Shown in pieces: positions 1 through 13,400 of a stretch of 64,000 nt of DNA. Source of the stretch: Lagopus muta (taxonomy: Eukaryota > Chordata > Aves > Galliformes > Phasianidae); the NCBI RefSeq assembly GCF_023343835.1, contig NW_026040162.1:1-64000 (forward strand). Reading direction: 5' to 3'. A model generated the notes under the pieces. It saw nothing but the letters and a program-made list of their open reading frames with translations. It was not told the origin of the DNA and made no database searches. Within the stretch, counting starts at the first letter, position 1. Each line of letters opens with the position of its first letter. The translations under genes and the position numbers were made by a program.

Positions 1-3000
1 CCACCTCATTCCTCCCCAATTCCTCCCCAATCTCACCCCAAAATCGCCCATCTCACCCAAATCCCCCCCCAAAATCACCCAACTCTGCCCAAATCCTACC
101 CCAAAACCATCCAATCTCACTCCAAATCACCCCATCCCACTCCAAATCACCCAATCCCACCACAATCCCACCCCAAAATTACCCAATCTCACCCCAAAAT
201 CATCCATTTTCACCTCAAAATTGCCCCAAATCACCCAACCCACCCTAATCCTACCCCAAAACCACCCAATCCCACCCCAATCTCCCCCCAAATCTGCCCA
301 CTCCCACCCCAAGCCACCCAATCCCACCTCATTCCTCCCCAATTCCTCCCTGGTCTCACCCCAAAATCGCCCGTCTCACCCAAATCCCCCCCCAAAATCA
401 CCCAACTCTGCCCAAATCCTGCCCCAAAACCATCCAATCTGACTCCAAATCACCCAATCCCACCACAATCCCACCCCAAAATTACCCAATCCCACCCCAA
501 AATCATCCATTTTCACCTCAAAATTGCCCTAAATTACCCAACTCCACTCCAATCTCACCCCCAAATCACCCAACCCCACCACAATCCTACCCCAAAACCA
601 CCCAATCCCACCCCGATCTCCCCCCACATCTGCCCACTCCCACCCCAAGCCACCCAATCCCACCTCATTCCTCCCCAATTCCTTCCTGGTCTCACCCCCA
701 AATCGCCCGTCTCACCCCAATCCCACCCCGAAATCACCCAACCCTACCCAAATCCTACCCCAAAACCATCCAATCTCACTCCAAATCACCCCATCCCGCC
801 ACAATCCCACCCCAAAGTTACCCAATCTCACCCCAAAATCATCCATTTTCACCTCAAAATTGCCCCAAATCACCCAACCCCACCCGAATCCTACCCCAAA
901 ACCTCCCAATCCCACCCCAATCTCCCCCAAATTTGCCCACTCCCACCCCAAGCCACCCAATCCCACCTCATTCCTCCCCAATTCCTCCCTGGTCTCACCC
1001 CAAAATCGCCCATCTCACCCCAATCCCCCCCCAAAATCACCCAACTCTGCCCAAATCCTACCCCAAAACCACCCAATCTGACTCCAAATCACCCAATCCC
1101 ACCACAATCCCACCCCAAAGTTACCCAATCCCACCCCAAAATCATCCATTTTCACCTCAAAATTGCCCTAAATTACCCAACTCCACTCCAATCTCACCCC
1201 CAAATCACCCAACCCACCACAATCCTACCCCAAAACCACGCAATCCCACCCCGATCTCCCCCCAAATCTGCCCACTCCCACCCCAAGCCACCCAATCCCA
1301 CCTCACTCCTCCCCAGTTCCTCCCTGGTCTCACCCCAAAATCGCCCATCTCACCCAAATCCCCCCCCAAAATCACCCAACCTTACCCAAATCCTACCCCA
1401 AAACCACCCAATCCGACTCCAAATCACCCCATCCCGCTCCAAATCACCCAATCCCACCACAATCCCAACCCAAAATTACCCAATCCCTCCCCAAAATCAT
1501 CCTTTTTCACCTCAAAATTGCCCTAAATTACCCAACTCCACTCCAATCTCACCCCCAAATCACCCAACCCCACCAGAATCCTACCCCAAAACCACCCAAT
1601 CCCACCCCAATCTCCTCCCAAATCTGCCCACTCCCACCCCAAGCCACCCAATCCCACCTCATTCCTCCCCAATTCCTCCCCAATCTCACCCCAAAATCGC
1701 CCATCTCACCCAAATCCCTCCCCAAAATCACCCAACTCTGCCCAAATCCTACCCCAAAACCACCCAATCTGACTCCAAATCACCCAATCCCACTCCAAAT
1801 CACCCAATCCCACCACAATCCCACCCCAAAGTTACCCAATCCCACCCCAAAATCATCCATTTTCACCTCAAAATTGCCCCAATTCACCCAACCCCACCTG
1901 AATCCTACCCCAAAACCACGCAATCCCACCCCAATCTCCCCCCAAAACTGCCCACTCCCACCCCAAGCCACCCAATCCCACCTCATTCCTCCCCAATTCC
2001 TCCCTGGTCTCACCCCAAAATCACCCATCTCACCCAAATCCCCCCCCAAAATCACCCAACTCTACCCAAATCCTACCCCAAAACCATCCAATCTCACTCC
2101 AAATCACCCAATCCCACCACAATCCCACCCCAAAGTTACCCAATCCCACCCCAAAATCATCCATTTTCACCTCAAAATTGCCCTATATTACCCAACTCCA
2201 CTCCAATCTCACCCCCAAATCACCAACCCCATGCCAGTCTCACCCCAAAATCGTCCAATCTCACCCCCAAATCACCCAACCCCACCCTAATCCTACCCCA
2301 AAACCACCCAATCCCACCCCGATCTCCCCCCAAATCTGCCCACTCCCACCCCAAGCCACCCAATCCCACCTCATTCCTCCCCAATTCCTCCCTGGTCTCA
2401 CCCCAAAATCGCCCATCTCACCCAAATCCCCCCCCAAAATCACCCAACTCTGCCCAAATCCTACCCCAAAACCATCCAATCTCACTCCAAATCACCCAAT
2501 CCCACCACAATCCCACCCCAAAGTTACCCAATCCCACCCCAAAATCATCCATTTTCACCTCAAAATTGCCCCAAATCACCCAACCCACCACAATCCTACC
2601 CCAAAACCACGCAATCCCACCCCGATCTCCCCCCAAATCTGCCCACTCCCTCCCCAAGCCACCCAATCCCACCTCATTCCTCCCCAATTCCTCCCTGGTC
2701 TCACCCCAAAATCGCCCATCTCACCCAAATCCCCCCCCAAAATCACCCAACTCTGCCCAAATCCTGCCCCAAAACCATCCAATCTCACTCCAAATCACCC
2801 AATCCCACCACAATCCCACCCCAAAGTTACCCAATCCCACCCCAAAATCATCCATTTTCACCTCAAAATTGCCCTAAATTACCCAACTCCACTCCAATCT
2901 CACCCCCAAATCACCAACCCAATGCCAGTCTCACCCCAAAATCGTCCAATCTCACCCCCAAATCACCCAACCCACCCTAATCCTACCCCAAAACCACCCA

Positions 3001-4325
3001 ATCCCACCCTGATCTCCCCCCAAATCTGCCCACTCCCACCCCAAGCCACCCAATCCCACCTCATTCCTCCCCAGTTCCTCCCTGGTCTCACCCCAAAATC
3101 GCCCATCTCACCCCAATCCCACCCCGAAATCACCCAACCCTACCCAAATCCTACCCCAAAACCACCCAATCTGACTCCAAATCACCCAATCCCACCACAA
3201 TCCCACCCCAAAATTACCCAATCCCACCCCAAAATCATCCATTTTCACCTCAAAATTGCCCTAAATTACCCAACTCCACTCCAATCTCACCCCCAAATCA
3301 CCAACCCCATGCCAGTCTCACCCCAAAATCGTCCAATCTCGCCCCCAAATCACCCAAAGCACCACAATCCTACCTCAAAACCACCCAATCCCACCCCGAT
3401 CTCCCCCCAAATCTGCCCACTCCCACCCCAAGCCACCCAATCCCACCTCATTCCTCCCCAATTCCTCCCTGGTCTCACCCCAAAATCGCCCATCTCACCC
3501 AAATCCCCCCCCAAAATCACCCAACCCTGCCCAAATCCTACCCCAAAACCACCCAATCCCACTCCAAATCACCCCATCCCACTCCAAATCACCCAATCCC
3601 ACCACAATCCCACCCCAAAGTTACCCAATCCCACCCCAAAATCATCCATTTTCACCTCAAAATTGCCCCAAATCACCCAACCCACCCTAATCCTACCCCA
3701 AAACCACGCAATCCCACCCCGATCTCCCCCCAAATCTGCCCACTCCCACCCCAAGCCACCCAATCCCACCTCATTCCTCCCCAATTCCTCCCTGGTCTCA
3801 CCCCAAAATCGCCCATCTCACCCAAATCCCCCCCCAAAATCACCCAACCCTACCCAAATCCTACCCCAAAACCATCCAATCTCACTCCAAATCACCCAAT
3901 CCCACCACAATCCCACCCCAAAATTACCCAATCCCACCCCAAAATCATCCATTTTCACCTCAAAATTGCCCTAAATTACCCAACTCCACTCCAATCTCAC
4001 CCCCAAATCACCAACCCCACGCCAGTCTCACCCCAAAATCGTCCAATCTCACCCCCAAATCACCCAACCCACCACAATCCTACCCCAAAACCACCCAATC
4101 TGACTCCAAATCACCCAATCCCACCACAATCCCACCCCAAAATCATCCATTTTCACCTCAAAATTGCCCCAAATCACCCAACCCACCCTAATCCTACCCC
4201 AAAACCACCCAATCCCACCCCAATCTCCCCCCACATCTGCCCACTCCCACCCCAAAACCACCCAATCCCACCTCATTCCTCCCTCCCCAATTTCACCCCC
4301 AGTTCCTCCCCAATCCCACCCCAAA
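1..4325. repeat. C/A-rich minisatellite with 300-400 bp higher-order units, in a DHX34 intron
   Basis: Degenerate 12-20 bp subunits such as ccaaaatcacccaatcccac are almost free of G on the + strand. A marker block, catccattttcacctcaaaa, recurs at about 201, 503, 839, 1141, 1497, 1853, 2158, 2545, 2850, 3236, 3643, 3951 and 4147, showing higher-order units of roughly 300-400 bp. It continues off the left edge. The acceptor of the 4401 exon follows after about 75 non-repeat bases. The long open frames here are stop-free repeat. Confidence 0.9.
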
Positions 4326-4400
4326 TCACCCTGTTTCTGCCAACATCCCACCCAACCCCTCCTCAATTTTGACCCATCCCCTTCTCTCCACCCTTTCCAG

Positions 4401-7400
4401 GAGCTGCTCCGGGACCATCACCTGGTGGACCCCCCCCTCAACGACCCCCAGACCCCCACCCAACGCCGGGAGCACCGCGCTCTGCGCCGTCTCTACCGCT
4501 GCCAAGGCGGCACCGCGCCGCGACCCCCGCAAAGTGCTGCGGCTGCACCACGGCGCTGCCACGTCCTCAGGGGGGGAGGAGGACGAGGAGGGAGAGGGGG
4601 GGTCCAGGGAGCACAGTGTGGACCTCCAGGTGAGGGAGAGGGGGGCTTTGGGGGGGGAAATCCTTGCTATTTTGGGGTGGGGGGTTGGGGAGAAGTGGGG
4701 AGTTTGGGGTTGGGGATTTGGGGTGATGTCCTGAATCTGGATTTTGGTGGGGTTGGTTTTTTTTTTTGGGGGGGGGGGTGGGATGTGAATCTGGAGTTGG
4801 AGTTTTTTGGGGGGTGAAATCTGGAATCTGGGCTTCGTTTTTGGGGAGGGAATGAAATCCTAAATCTGGAGTTGGGATTTTGGGGCTGAATCCTGAATCT
4901 GGATTAAGAGTTTTGGGGGGTGAAATCTGGAGTCTTGACTTCGTTTTTGGGGGGAATAAGATCCCAAATGTGGAATTGGGATTTTGGGGATGAATCCTGA
5001 ATCTGGACTTTGTTTTTTTGGGGGGGTGAAGTCTTAAACGCAGAGTTGAAGTTTTGGGGCAAAATTGTGAATCTGGAGTTGAATTTTTTGGGGTTAAATC
5101 CTGAATCTGGACTTCATTTTTTGTTGTTGTTTCAATCCTAATCCTAACTCCTCTAATTGGGATTCTGGGGACTGATCTCACCTCTGGGAATGAGGTTTTT
5201 GGGGCTCAGTCCTACCTCAAGATTTGGGTTTTTGGGGCTAAACGCCTTGCCAAGATTTGGGTTTTTGGAGGGTTGAATCCCTTCTTTAGGGTTTGGGTTT
5301 ATACTGGGGCTAAATCCCACCTTGAGATTCATTGTTTTTAGGGCTGAGACCCTTTTGTAGGATTTGTGTTTTGGGGCTAAATCCCAATTTAGGATTTGGA
5401 CCTTCGGGGCTAAATCCAACCTCAAGATTTGGGGCTGAATCTCTTCTGTAGGATTTGCGTTTTTGGGGCTGAATCTCTACTGGTTGATTGGTCTTTTTGG
5501 GGCTGAGTCCCACCTGAAGATCTGAGTCTTTGAGGCTGAATCCCACCCCAGGATTTGGGTTTTTTGGGGTCTAAATCCCACCTCAAGATTCGCTGTCTTT
5601 GGTGCTGAATCCCTTCCGTAGGATTTACAGAATTTTGGGGCTAAATCCAAAGCCTTTTTGGGGGTTTTTGGGGTTTTTTTTGGGTTCAATCCCCCCCAGG
5701 ACGTGAAGTTCCAGCTGCGGCACGACGTGGCAGAGCTGCAGGCTGCATCCAGCTCCATCCTGAGCACATCCCAGCTCTCCCTGCTCAAAGTGGTGCTGTG
5801 CCGGGGGCTGTACCCACAGCTCGCCATCCCCGACCCCCTCAACGACAGCCGCAAGGATTCCGACCAGGTGCCCCTATAAACCGGTGCCTTTTTTGGGGGG
5901 TGGATTCATTTTTTTGCCTCTCTGTTCTCTTCAAATTAATCGATTTTGCTCTTTCTGCAGATTTTTCACACCAAGAGCAAGCAGGGCGTCGTGCTCCACC
6001 CCACCTGCGTCTTCGCCACCAGCCCTGAGCTGCTGCACAGCCGGGAGCGGACGGAGCGTGGCAACGAAGGTGGGAGAGCAAGAATGGGGCTTCAGGGGCA
6101 ATATTTGGGGTATTTTAGGTCTCCCGTTGATGATTTGGGGGTTTTTAGGCCATTCATTGGTGATAATTTTTTTTTTGGGGGGGGGGGGGGGTCACCCATT
6201 GGGGATAGTTGGGTTTTTGGGTCACCCGTTGGCTATAATATTGGGGATTTCAGGTCCCCCATTGATGATTTTGGGTGTTTTGGGTCTCCCATTGATGATT
6301 GGGCGTTTTTAGGCCGTTCATCAGTGATGATTGGGTTTTTTTGGGGGGTCACACCATTGTGCATACTTCGGTTTTTGGGTCATTTATTGATAATTTCTGC
6401 TTTTTTGGGGGTCACTCTTTGGCGATATTTGTATTTTGTGGGTCACTCCTTGTGGATACTGGGTTGGTTTTGGGTCACCCATTGGCAGTATTCGGATTCG
6501 GGGTCGCCTGTGGATGATTTGGGGATTTTTTGGGTCACCCATTGATGATTTTGGGTTTGGGGGCCATTCATCGGCAATATTTGGGTCTTCTTGGGTCACC
6601 CGTTGATGATCTGGGGTTTTTGGGGTCACCCACTGGGGATACTTGGGTGTTTAGGTCATTTGTTGGTAATATTTCGGGGGGTTTGGGGTCACTTGTTGAT
6701 GATTTGGGTTTCCTTGGACCCCTCATTGGCAATATTTGGGTCTTCTTGGGTCACCCGTTGATGATTTTGGGTTTTTTGGGGGGTCACCCACTGGGGATAC
6801 TTGGGTTTTTTGGGTATCCCATGTGTTATTTCAAAGGGTTTTAAGCCACTCATTGGCAATATTTGGGTTTTTGGGGATCACTCTCTAATGATTTTAGGAT
6901 TTTCTAGGCCATTCATTGGCAATATTTGGGGATTTTTTTGGGTCCCATTGGGGATACTTTGTTTTTTTGGGTCACCTGCTGACGATTTTCCTTTTTTGGG
7001 ATCGTTTGTAGGCAGTAGTTGGGGAGCTTTGGGTCACCCAATGGCAATACCATTATTTTTGGGGGACTCCCAATGGTAATCTTGGGTCCCTGGACATGGG
7101 GAGGGACTGAAACCAGCTGAGATGTCCCCCATGTCGCCCCACAGAGGACGGGCTGAGCTGCCACCACCAGCTCCTTGCCTTTGTCTCATTGCTGGAGACC
7201 ACCAAGCCCTACCTGGTCAACTGCATCCGCGTCCCCGCGCTGCAGGTGGGCTCCCCACTCTGCACCCCCATCCTCTTCCTCTTCCTTCCCATCCCCTTCC
7301 TCTTCCTCCCCGTCCCTTTCTCCCTCTTCCCCTCCATCCCCTTTTCCTCCATTCTCTTTCTCTTCCTTTTCTCCATCCTCTCTCTCTCTTCTTCTCCATC

Positions 7401-10400
7401 CCCTTTGCCTTTTCTCTTCCTCTCCACCCCCTTCTTCCCCTTCCTCTTCTCCTTCCTCTTCATCCCTTTCCTCCTTCTCCTTTTTTTTCCTCTCCATCCC
7501 TTTCCTCTCCTTCTTCCCCTCTCTCTCTGGCCCCTTCTTCTTCTTCTTCATCCTCTTCTCCCTCTCCATCCCTATTCCCTTTCCCTTTCCTCTCCATCCC
7601 CTTGCCTTTCCTCTTCCCCTTCCCTTTTCCCATATCCCCTTCCCCTTCCTCACATTCTATCCTACTCTTCCCCCTCCCCAGGCTCTTCCCCTAGCCCTTC
7701 CTCTTCCCCTTCTTTGCATTCTACTCCATTTCCCACTTCCATCCCCTTCCTCTTCCTTTTCCTCCCCTCCCCTTTCCTCACATCCTGTGCCCCTTCTTTT
7801 CCCCTTTACTCTCCTTCCCCCTTTCCCCACATCCCACTGTTTTTTCTCTCCTTCTTCCTCTCCATCCCCATCCCCTCCTCCTTCCTCGCATCCTGTTCCC
7901 CTTCCCCTCCATCCCCTTCCCCACGTCCTGTGCTCTTTCCTCTCCTTCTTCCCTTTCCCCTTCCTCTCCCTTTTTCCTCCCCTTCCCCTTCCTCTCCTTC
8001 CCTTTCCCAGTCCCTCATCCCGTTCCCTTTCCCCTCCACCCCACAGCCCCTTCCTTTTCCTCCTCCCCACCCCTCTCCCCCATAACCCCTCTCCCCTTTT
8101 TCTCCCCCCAGACCCTCCTGCTCTTCTCCCACTCTCTGGACACCAACGCAGACTGCACACTGCTGGTTGCAGACCAATGGTTGGAGCTGCTCCTCCCAGA
8201 CCCCGACTCAGCTCTGCGGCTCCTGGGGACGGCGCTGCGGCTCCGCGCCGCCTGGGAGCTTCTCCTGGATCAGCACTTGGGGGGCAGCAGTGGGGCAGAG
8301 CCCAGGGAGGGGGATGCGACCAAGCTGAGACGGGGGCTGCTGGAATTCCTGCAGGAGAAGGTGGGTATGGGGGAATTTGGTGAGGTTGTGGTGGGGTTGG
8401 TTGAGTTCTGTAGGGTCGGGTTGAGTTGGGTTGAGGGTTGGTTGAGTTCTGTAGGGTCGGGTTGAGTTGGGTTGAGGGTTGGTTGAGTTCTGTAGGGTCG
8501 GGTTGAGTTGGGTTGGGGGTTGGTTGAGTTCTGTAGGGTCGGGTTGAGTTGGGTTGAGGGTGGGTTGAGTTCTGTAAGGTTGGGTTGAGTTGGATTGGGG
8601 GTTGGTTGAGTTCTGTAAGGTTGGGTTGAGTTGGATTGGGGGTTGGTTGAGTTCTGTAGGGTCGGGTTGAGTTGGGTTGGGGGTTGGTTGAGTTCTGTAG
8701 GGTCGGGTTGAGTTGGGTTGGGGGTTGGTTGAGTTCTGTAGGGTCAGGTTGAGTTGGATTGGGGGTTGGTTGAGTTCTGTAGGGTCAGGTTGAGTTGGAT
8801 TGGGGGTTGGTTGGGTTTTTTGGGGGGTTTAGTGGGATTTGGTTGGGGTTTGGTTGAGGTTTTGATGGGTTGAGTTGGGGTTGGGTTGGGATTTTGTGGG
8901 GATCCACGGGGGTTTTGTTGGGGTTTGGTTCGGGTTGGGTTGGGTTGGGTTGGGATTTTGTGGGGTTTAGTTGAGTTTTGAGGGAGGGTTGTGGGTTTCG
9001 GTTGGGGATTGGTTGGGTTTTTTGGGTGTTTTGTGGGATTTGCTTGGGGTTCAGTTGAGGTTTGATGGGGTTTAGTTGGGTTTTGTGGGGTTGGGTTGTG
9101 GGTTGGGGGTTTGGTTTGGTTTTGGTGGGGTTTGTTGAGATTTGTGGGGTTGAGTTGGGTTGGGCTTTGGTTGGGATTTTGCATGAGTTTCTTTGGCTTT
9201 TGAGGGGGTTTGTTGTGTTTGGTGGGGTTTTGTGGGGCTGGCATTGGGTTTGGGCTGGGGCTTGGTGGGTTTTTTGGGGGGGTTGTTGAGGTTTCCTTCG
9301 CGTTTTGTTGAGTTTCGTGGGGTCTTGGTGGGGTTTGTGGGATTGTGATGAGATTTGCTTGAGGTTTTTGTGGGTGTTTGTTGAGTTTGGTTGAGGTTTT
9401 ACTTGGGCTTCATTGGGATCGGATAGGTTTTGTGGGGATTTGTTTGGGTTTGGTTGGGTTTTGTGGTGCTTGGTTGGGAAATTGCTTGGGCTTGTAAGGT
9501 TTTGGTGGGGAGTTTGGTGGGGTTTTGTGGGGCTTGTCGCATTGGGTTGTGTTTGGTTGGGTGATTTCATGGCACGGAATTGGGGAACTTTGAAACATGA
9601 AAAGTTTTGGTCTTTTCATGGCGTGAAATTGGGGCAGTTGTAGCATTTTGATGATGCAGAATTGGGGACGTCCAACGGAACTTGGACGAGTGGGATGGAA
9701 TCCTGTTATAAGAGGGGCCATGGCCATACTGGGAGGCATCCCATAGGCTGGAAACCAGTGCAAAGGGGACAAGAGCTCACTGGGAGCCCAGTGTGGAGCC
9801 ACGAGGTGACGCTGGGGCTGCAGAACCCCTCCCTGGAGAATAGGGGGGGGATCCCATCAATCCCCAATGAGGCTGGGCCCCAATTTGGGGAACTCCTCCC
9901 TTGGAGACAGAACCCATCCCCAACACGTGGCGTTGGCTTGGAGGAGGGCCTTGGGGCGACCCCACGGCTCCCCACACCCCCACCCCACATTCCCCCAGGT
10001 TCCGTACCGCCTGCGCCAGCTGACAGCCCTGCAGCAACGCTCGCTTTACGTCGGACCCCAAACGGTGACCGCGACCCCGCAGCTCCCGGGGCTTTTCCAA
10101 GGGATGGAGATGAAACCCCACGAAACGAAGGGCGGTCACCGCGTCACCCAGTTCCTCACCTACAACTGCCTGGCGGTCAGTCGTGCGTCCCTCAGCCCGT
10201 CCTCGCCCCGTCGTCCCCTCCTCACCTCCCCGTTTCCCCTACAGACGGATGCAGACCTTTACAATGAGTGTCTCCGGAGCTTCTGGACGTGTCCCCACTG
10301 TGGGCTCCATGCGCCCTTCACCCCCATGGAGCGAGTCTGCCACGAGAACGCGTGTCGGCCGCCGGACGGTGGGGCCTCGGGGATGGGGAGGGTGTGGGGG

Positions 10401-13400
10401 GGGTCCATAGGGGACAACGTCCTGGCTTCTATGGGGATGGGGGGTCTGGGTTCTATGGGGACAATGTCCTCGGTTTGGTGGGGACGGGGATCCCAGGTTC
10501 TGGGGGGACGGGTGTCCTGGGTTTGGTGGGGACAAGGATCCCCCCAGGATCGTGGATCCCCAAAGACCCGGAACACCTGGGTTCTTTGGGGACAGTGTGC
10601 TGGGTTCAATGGGGACAGGGGTCCTGGCTTTGGTGGGGACAAGGATCCTGGGTTCTGTGGGGACGGGGGTCCTGGGTTCTATAGGGACAGCGTGCTGGGT
10701 TTTATGAGGACAGGGGTCTTGGGTTTGGTGGGGGCAGGGATCCTGGGTTCTATGGGGAACAGGGGTCCCAAATTCTGGGGGGATGGGTGTCTTGGGTTTG
10801 GTGGGGACAAGGATCCTGGGTTCTATAGGGACAGGTGTCCTGGGTTCTTTTGGGACAGTGTGCTGGGTTTTATGGGGACAGGGGTCCTAGCTTTGGTGGG
10901 GACAAGGATCCTGGGTCCTGTGGGGACAGGGGTCCTGGGTTCTATAGGCACAGCGTGCTGGGTTTTATGGGGACAGGGGTCTTGGGTTTGGTGGGGGCAG
11001 GGATCTTGGGTTCTATGGGGAACAGGGGTCCCAAATTCTGGGGGGATGGGTGTCCTGGGTTTGGTGGGGACAAGGATCCTGGGTCCTGTGGGGACGGGGG
11101 TCCTGGGTTTGGTGGGGACAGGGGTCCTGGGTTCTATAGGGACAGATGTCCTGGGTTCTTTGGGGACAGTGTGCTGGGTTGTATGAGGACAGGGGTCCTG
11201 GGTTCTATTGGGGCAGGGATCCTGGGTTCTATAGGGACAGCGTGCTGGGTTTTATGGGGACAGGGGTCCTGGGTTTGGTGGGGGCAGGGATCCTGGGTTC
11301 TATGGGATGGGGTCCTGGGTTTGGTGGGGATGGGGGTCCTGGGTACTTTTGGGACAGTGTGCTGGGTTGTATGGGGACAGTGGTCCTGGCTTTGGTGGGG
11401 ACAAGGATCCTGGGTCCTGTGGGGACAGGGGTCCTGGGTTCTATAGGGACAGCGTGCTGGGTTCAATGGGGACAGGGGTCCTGGGTTTGGTGGGGGCAGA
11501 GATCTTGGGTTCTATGGGGAGCAGGGGTCCCAAATTCTGGGGGGATGGGTGTCCTGGGTTTGGTGGGGACAAGGATCCTGGGTTCTATAGGGACAGGTGT
11601 CCTGGGTTCTTTTGGGACAGTGTGCTGGGTTTTATGGGGACAGGGGTCCTGGCTTTGGTGGGGACAAGGATCCTGGGTTCTGTGGGGACGGGGGTCCTGG
11701 GTTCTATAGGGACAGCGTGCTGGGTTTTATGAGGACAGGGGTCTTGGGTTTGGTGGGGACAGGAGTCCTGGGTTTGGTGGGGGCAGGGATCCTGGGTTCT
11801 ATGGGGAACAGGGGTCCCAAATTCTGGGGGGATGAGTGTCTTGGGTTTGGTGGGGACAAGGATCCTGGGTTCAATGGGGACGGGGTCCTGGGTTTGGTGG
11901 GGATGGGGTTCCTGGGTTCTATAGGGACAGATGTCCTGGGTTTTATGGGGACAGGGGTGTTGGGTTTGGTGGGGGCAGAGATCTTGGGTTCTATTGGGAC
12001 GGGGGTCCTGGGTTCTATAGGGACAGATGTCCTGGGTTCTTTGGGGACAGTGTGCTGGGTTCAATGGGGACAGGGGTCTTGGGTTTGGTGGGGGCAGAGA
12101 TCTTGGGTTCTATGGGATGGGGTCCTGGGTTTGGTGGGGATGGGGGTCCTGGGTTCCATGGGGACAGTGTGCTGGGTTTTATGGGGACAGTGGTCCTGGC
12201 TTTGGTGGGGACAAGGATCCTGGGTCCTGTGGGGACGGGGTCCTGGGTTTGGTGGGGGCAGGGATCCTGGGTTTTATAGGGACAGGTGTCCTGGGTTCTT
12301 TGGGGACGGGGATCCTGGGTTCTATAGGGACAGATGTCCTGGGTTCTTTGGGGACAGGGGTCCTGGGTTCTATAGGGACATCGTGCTGGGTTCAATGGGG
12401 ACAGGGGTCCTGGGTTTGGTGGGGGCAGAGATCTTGGGTTCTATGGGGAGCAGGGGTCCCAAATTCTGGGGGGACGGGTGTCCTGGGTTTGGTGGGGACA
12501 AGGATCCTGGGTCCTGTGGGGACGGGGGTCCTGGGTTTGGTGGGGACAGGGGTCCTAGGTTCTATAGGGACAGATGTCCTGGGTTCTTTGGGGACAGTGT
12601 GCTGGGTTCAATGGGGACAGGGGTCCTGGCTTTGGTGGGGACAAGGATCCTGGGTCCTGTGGGGACGGGGTCCTGGGTTTGGTGGGGTCAAGGATCCTGG
12701 GTTCTATAGGGACAGCGTGCTGGGTTTTATGGGGACAGGGGTCTTGGGTTTGGTGGGGGCAGAGATCTTGGGTTCTATTGGGACGGGGGTCCTGGGTTCT
12801 ATAGGGACAGCGTGCTGGGTTCAATGGGGACAGGGGTCCTGGCTTTGGTGGGGACAAGGATTCTGGGTTCTATGGGGGCAACGTCCTTGTCCTGTGGGGA
12901 CAGGGACCTTGGGCTCTATGGAAGGAAAGAGTTTTGGGGTTGGTTGTGCAGAGAAAAAACAAGAAGAGGGTTTTGTTTTGGTGATGGGAAAAGGGTTTTT
13001 TTGGGGGTGGATATGGGAAAAATTGGGGTTTGGGGGGGTTGGTTCTAAGGGGGAAGAAAAGGGGTTTTGGGGAGTTGGTGATGGAAAAAGGGGTTTGGGG
13101 TTTGGTTTGTGGAAAGAATGGGGATTTGGGGGGTTGGTGGTGGGGATGAAAAAGGTATTTTGGGGATCGGTTGTGGGAATAAAATGGGATTTGGGTGTTT
13201 TGGTGATGGTTAAAAAGGGGTTTTGGGGGCTGGCGAAGGGGGGAAAATGATTCGTCTTTGTTTCATGATCCCGTCTTTGTTTCATCCAGATTCCAACCGT
13301 TGACGGTTGGACTGAATGATCTTTTAGGTCTTTTCCAACCTTGGTGATCCTATGATTCTATCATTCTGTGGTTTTGGGGGTTGGTTATGGGGAGGGAAAA

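Noticed and set aside
2178-3974. 598-residue open frame of Pro/Thr/Asn-rich repeats
   Set aside because: Lies wholly inside the C-rich minisatellite. Similar frames are open on the other strand and in other phases, and there is no domain or splice context.
7175-8383. 402-residue Pro/Ser/Phe open frame
   Set aside because: Product of the polypyrimidine intron. The real DHX34 exons on both sides use other frames.
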